Below are positions 6,172 to 7,596 of a stretch of 7,596 nt of DNA, in pieces. A model generated the notes under the pieces. It was not told where the DNA came from. It did no database searches and saw only the letters and a list, made by a program, of their open reading frames with translations. Both the position numbers and the translations under genes were made by a program. This stretch comes from Candidatus Gastranaerophilales bacterium (GTDB lineage Bacteria > Cyanobacteriota > Vampirovibrionia > Gastranaerophilales > Gastranaerophilaceae). The number at the start of each line of letters is the position of its first letter. Positions within the stretch are counted from its first letter, which is position 1. Where the stretch lies: the NCBI GenBank assembly GCA_947630355.1, contig CANRHJ010000094.1:1-7596 (forward strand), in the 5' to 3' direction.

Positions 6172-7355
6172 TTATAAATCTTTTGGTGAAATAATTCTTC
6201 CTGCGATGGCGCTGGCTGCCGCTACATAAGGAGATGCTAAATATACTTCACTCTCTGTGTGTCCCATTCTTCCGACAAAATTTCTGTTTGTAGTTGATAT
6301 TGCACGCTCACCGGCTGCAAGTATTCCGGCATGCCCGCCCAAACAAGGTCCGCATGTCGGGGTAGAAACTGCTCCTCCCGCTTCTATAATGGTTTCTATA
6401 TAACCCGCTCTTAACGCCGCAAGGTAAATTTCTTGGGTAGCAGGGAATACTATTAATCTTACATCTTTATGAACTTTTTTCCCTTTTAAAATTTCTGCGA
6501 CAGCGGCAATATCGGAGAGTCTGCCGTTTGTACAGCTTCCTATTACCGCTTGATCAATTTTTATATTTCCGGCTTCCGAAACGGGGTGTGTATTACCCGG
6601 AAGATGAGGGTATGCGACAACAGGTTCTATTTCCTCCGTATTATATTTTATTACTTTTTCAAATACCGCATCTTCATCGCTGAAATAGAATTTCGGAGAA
6701 CGAATACTTCTGTTTTCCAAATATTTTTTTGTAATTTCATCAGGTTCAATAATACCGTTTTTAGCACCTGCCTCAATTGCCATATTACAAATGGTAAATC
6801 TTCCGTCCATAGAAAGTTCTTTAACTCAGTAACATATTGATTTAATTTTCCGTTAAATTCAATTTTAAGAGCGGAAGGAACTTTAAGCCAAGTATCACCT
6901 GAAGCCATAGCACAAGCTATATCAGTCGAACCCATGCCTGTAGAGAAAGCACCCAAAGCACCGTAAGTACAAGTATGAGAATCGGCTCCTATAACAACAT
7001 CACCAGAGGTAACAATACCGTTATCGGGCAACAGCGCATGTTCAATTCCCATCCTGCCGACTTCGAAAAAATGCACAAGTTCCTGCTTACGTGCGAATTC
7101 ACGTACCTGTTTAACCTGTTGAGCAGATTTTATATCGCGATTTGGTACAAAATGATCGGGAACAAAAACAACCCTTTCTTTATCAAAAACTTTTTCGGTA
7201 CCGATTTTATTAAACTCATTTATTGCAACAGGTCCGGTTATATCATTTGCTAAAGTAATATCAACTTTTGCGGTAATTAATTGTCCAGGAGCAACCTCGC
7301 TTAAACCGGCATGATCCGCTAATATTTTTTCGGTAATATTCATAGGTCTGGTCAT
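6172..7355 (-). pseudogene. leuC: leuC, 3-isopropylmalate dehydratase large subunit, broken by an internal deletion and frameshift
   Basis: LeuC with LeuD isomerises 2-isopropylmalate to 3-isopropylmalate in leucine synthesis, using a [4Fe-4S] cluster. The true start is ATG 7355 (MTRPMNITEK), with GAGG at 7367-7364. The first frame gives 176 residues including GADSHTCTYGALGAF and STDIACAMASGD, up to NGKLNQYVT (6828). The second frame resumes at about 6825 with VKELSMDGRF and gives 217 residues. It includes the cluster ligands in GSCTNGR and TPTCGPCLGG, and continues to the stop at 6172. Their sum, 393, is about 28 short of the family's roughly 420. The missing piece is the conserved segment with the family's 'GVDGA.Y.A.EF' pattern. 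All else is intact, so this is a very recent lesion or an assembly error. Left unrepaired, the first frame reads out of phase and stops at 6651. No leuD lies immediately downstream. Confidence 0.88.
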
Positions 7356-7389
7356 AATAAAATCCTCACACAAAAACTTTTTAAATGTT

Positions 7390-7418
7390 ATTATAAAACA
7401 TATAAATAACAAATGAAA
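7390..7418 (-). promoter_or_regulatory. leuC: Promoter of leuC
   Basis: On the minus strand TTTCAT (7418-7413) and a perfect TATAAT (7395-7390) are spaced by 17 bases. A start near 7383 leaves a leader of about 27 bases with the GAGG site. It lies within the 3' part of the 56-aa ORF. The leader is too short for a T-box or leucine attenuator, so no leucine-specific control is visible. Confidence 0.5.
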
Positions 7419-7561
7419 GTATCGGAGAGAAAATGCCCGTAAAAGAATTTAAAACAGCAGTGACACAAAATCCCGTATACATAGGACCAAAAAGCGGAAA
7501 AGATAATTCCACCGATTGCAACGAGACACCCAATCAAAAAGTAAAATCCAATTTTCTTCAT
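7391..7561 (-). CDS. Small hydrophobic membrane protein, unknown; possibly frameshifted
   Basis: A 56-aa ORF starting MKKIGFYFLIGCLVAIGG. Two basic residues are followed by a hydrophobic segment (about 5-24), consistent with one membrane anchor or a signal peptide. The remainder is aromatic- and Cys-rich (CHCC near 33-36). A perfect GGAGG (7571-7567) lies five bases before the ATG, inside the last codons of the gene upstream, whose TAG ends one base before the ATG. This coupling is the main evidence that the ORF is expressed. The second half looks less natural than the first. Dropping one T from the TTTTT run at about codons 24-25 gives a continuation FGPMYTGFCVTAVL and a 59-aa protein ending just past this stop. 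I do not recognise either version. Confidence 0.5.
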   Translation of the reverse strand: MKKIGFYFLIGCLVAIGGIIFSAFWSYVYGILCHCCFKFFYGHFLSDTFICYLYVL

Positions 7562-7562
7562 A

Positions 7563-7596
7563 CTAACCTCCGCTAAATCCCGATTTGCCGAACAGT
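7563..7596 (-). CDS. C-terminal end of an unidentified gene (partial)
   Basis: On the minus strand the frame entering from the window edge reads LFGKSGFSGG and then TAG (7565-7563). The Gly/Ser-rich ending looks like a natural protein terminus, and the GGA GGT codons double as the ribosome site for the small membrane protein. Only ten residues are visible, so neither family nor function can be named. Confidence 0.4.
   Translation of the reverse strand, partial: LFGKSGFSGG

Noticed and set aside
6161..6182. Inverted repeat AAGATT/AATCTT between the 209-aa gene and leuC as a bidirectional terminator
   Set aside because: It has six mostly A-T pairs around a ten-base loop and extends into leuC codons. 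The stem is too weak to support a terminator.
6651..6828. Programmed frameshift or a natural split of leuC into two proteins
   Set aside because: About 28 conserved codons are missing at the join, which a programmed shift would not explain. No slippery site with a structure is visible, and ATG 6810 has no ribosome site.
6550..7253. Two plus-strand ORFs (96 and 92 aa) opposite leuC
   Set aside because: Both are antisense to strongly conserved LeuC motifs and have no features of their own.
7356..7390. T-box or leucine attenuator in front of leuC
   Set aside because: The predicted leader is only about 27 bases and contains no leucine-codon run, hairpin or T-box sequence.
7433..7576. Plus-strand 47-aa ORF (MPVKEFKTAV...) preceded by GGAGA
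   Set aside because: It lies fully antisense to the minus-strand small membrane ORF, which has a perfect GGAGG and a stop/start junction with the gene upstream. I could not show that both are coding, and the plus-strand ORF has no convincing promoter.
1..7596. CRISPR array, insertion sequence, phage, toxin-antitoxin or defence system
   Set aside because: There are no direct-repeat arrays, terminal inverted repeats, transposase/integrase motifs or paired toxin-antitoxin genes on either strand, and the gene content is mainly housekeeping.

Overview
The window is strongly AT-rich bacterial chromosome with short intergenic gaps, purine-rich Shine-Dalgarno sites, some TTG starts and near-consensus sigma-70-type promoters. 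The prenyl synthase has a C-terminal 'SDL..G...APV' block like that of cyanobacterial solanesyl-diphosphate synthases. With the low GC and the mix of small uncharacterised proteins, this makes a non-photosynthetic cyanobacterial relative (Melainabacteria/Gastranaerophilales type) my best guess. That placement is an inference; a low-GC Firmicute-like lineage is not excluded.

Layout. Positions 1-722 (minus strand) hold a tRNA-Gly(GCC) whose 3' end runs off the window, with its own promoter, preceded by two small membrane-associated proteins of 65 and 124 aa that I do not recognise. Positions 767-2331 (plus strand) form a two-gene operon: a trans-isoprenyl diphosphate synthase, probably started at TTG 820 rather than ATG 772, then signal peptidase I (lepB). 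Positions 2328-4393 (minus strand) form a tightly packed cluster read in the order YhaM-like OB-fold/HD nuclease, secreted TrbI/VirB10-like protein, and a stand-alone CinA-domain amidase (pncC). It meets lepB tail to tail with a 4-base overlap. Upstream of it, at 4438-5388 (minus), is a formyltransferase of the methionyl-tRNA formyltransferase family. Facing away from that gene is a 209-aa protein of unknown function (5528-6157, plus, TTG start).

Positions 6172-7355 (minus) are a broken leuC (3-isopropylmalate dehydratase large subunit). Both halves are well conserved, but about 28 codons are missing at the join and the reading frame changes there. Positions 7391-7596 (minus) hold a 56-aa hydrophobic protein with a perfect GGAGG site, coupled to the last ten codons of a gene that enters from outside the window.

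Functionally this is mostly housekeeping: isoprenoid chain synthesis, protein export processing, pyridine nucleotide salvage, RNA turnover, one-carbon transfer and leucine biosynthesis. I see no CRISPR array, transposase, phage gene, toxin-antitoxin pair or defence locus. The points most worth a second look are the internal deletion in leuC, the promoter that lies on top of the apparent start codon of the prenyl synthase, the altered second Asp-rich motif of that enzyme, and the uncharacterised small or secreted proteins.
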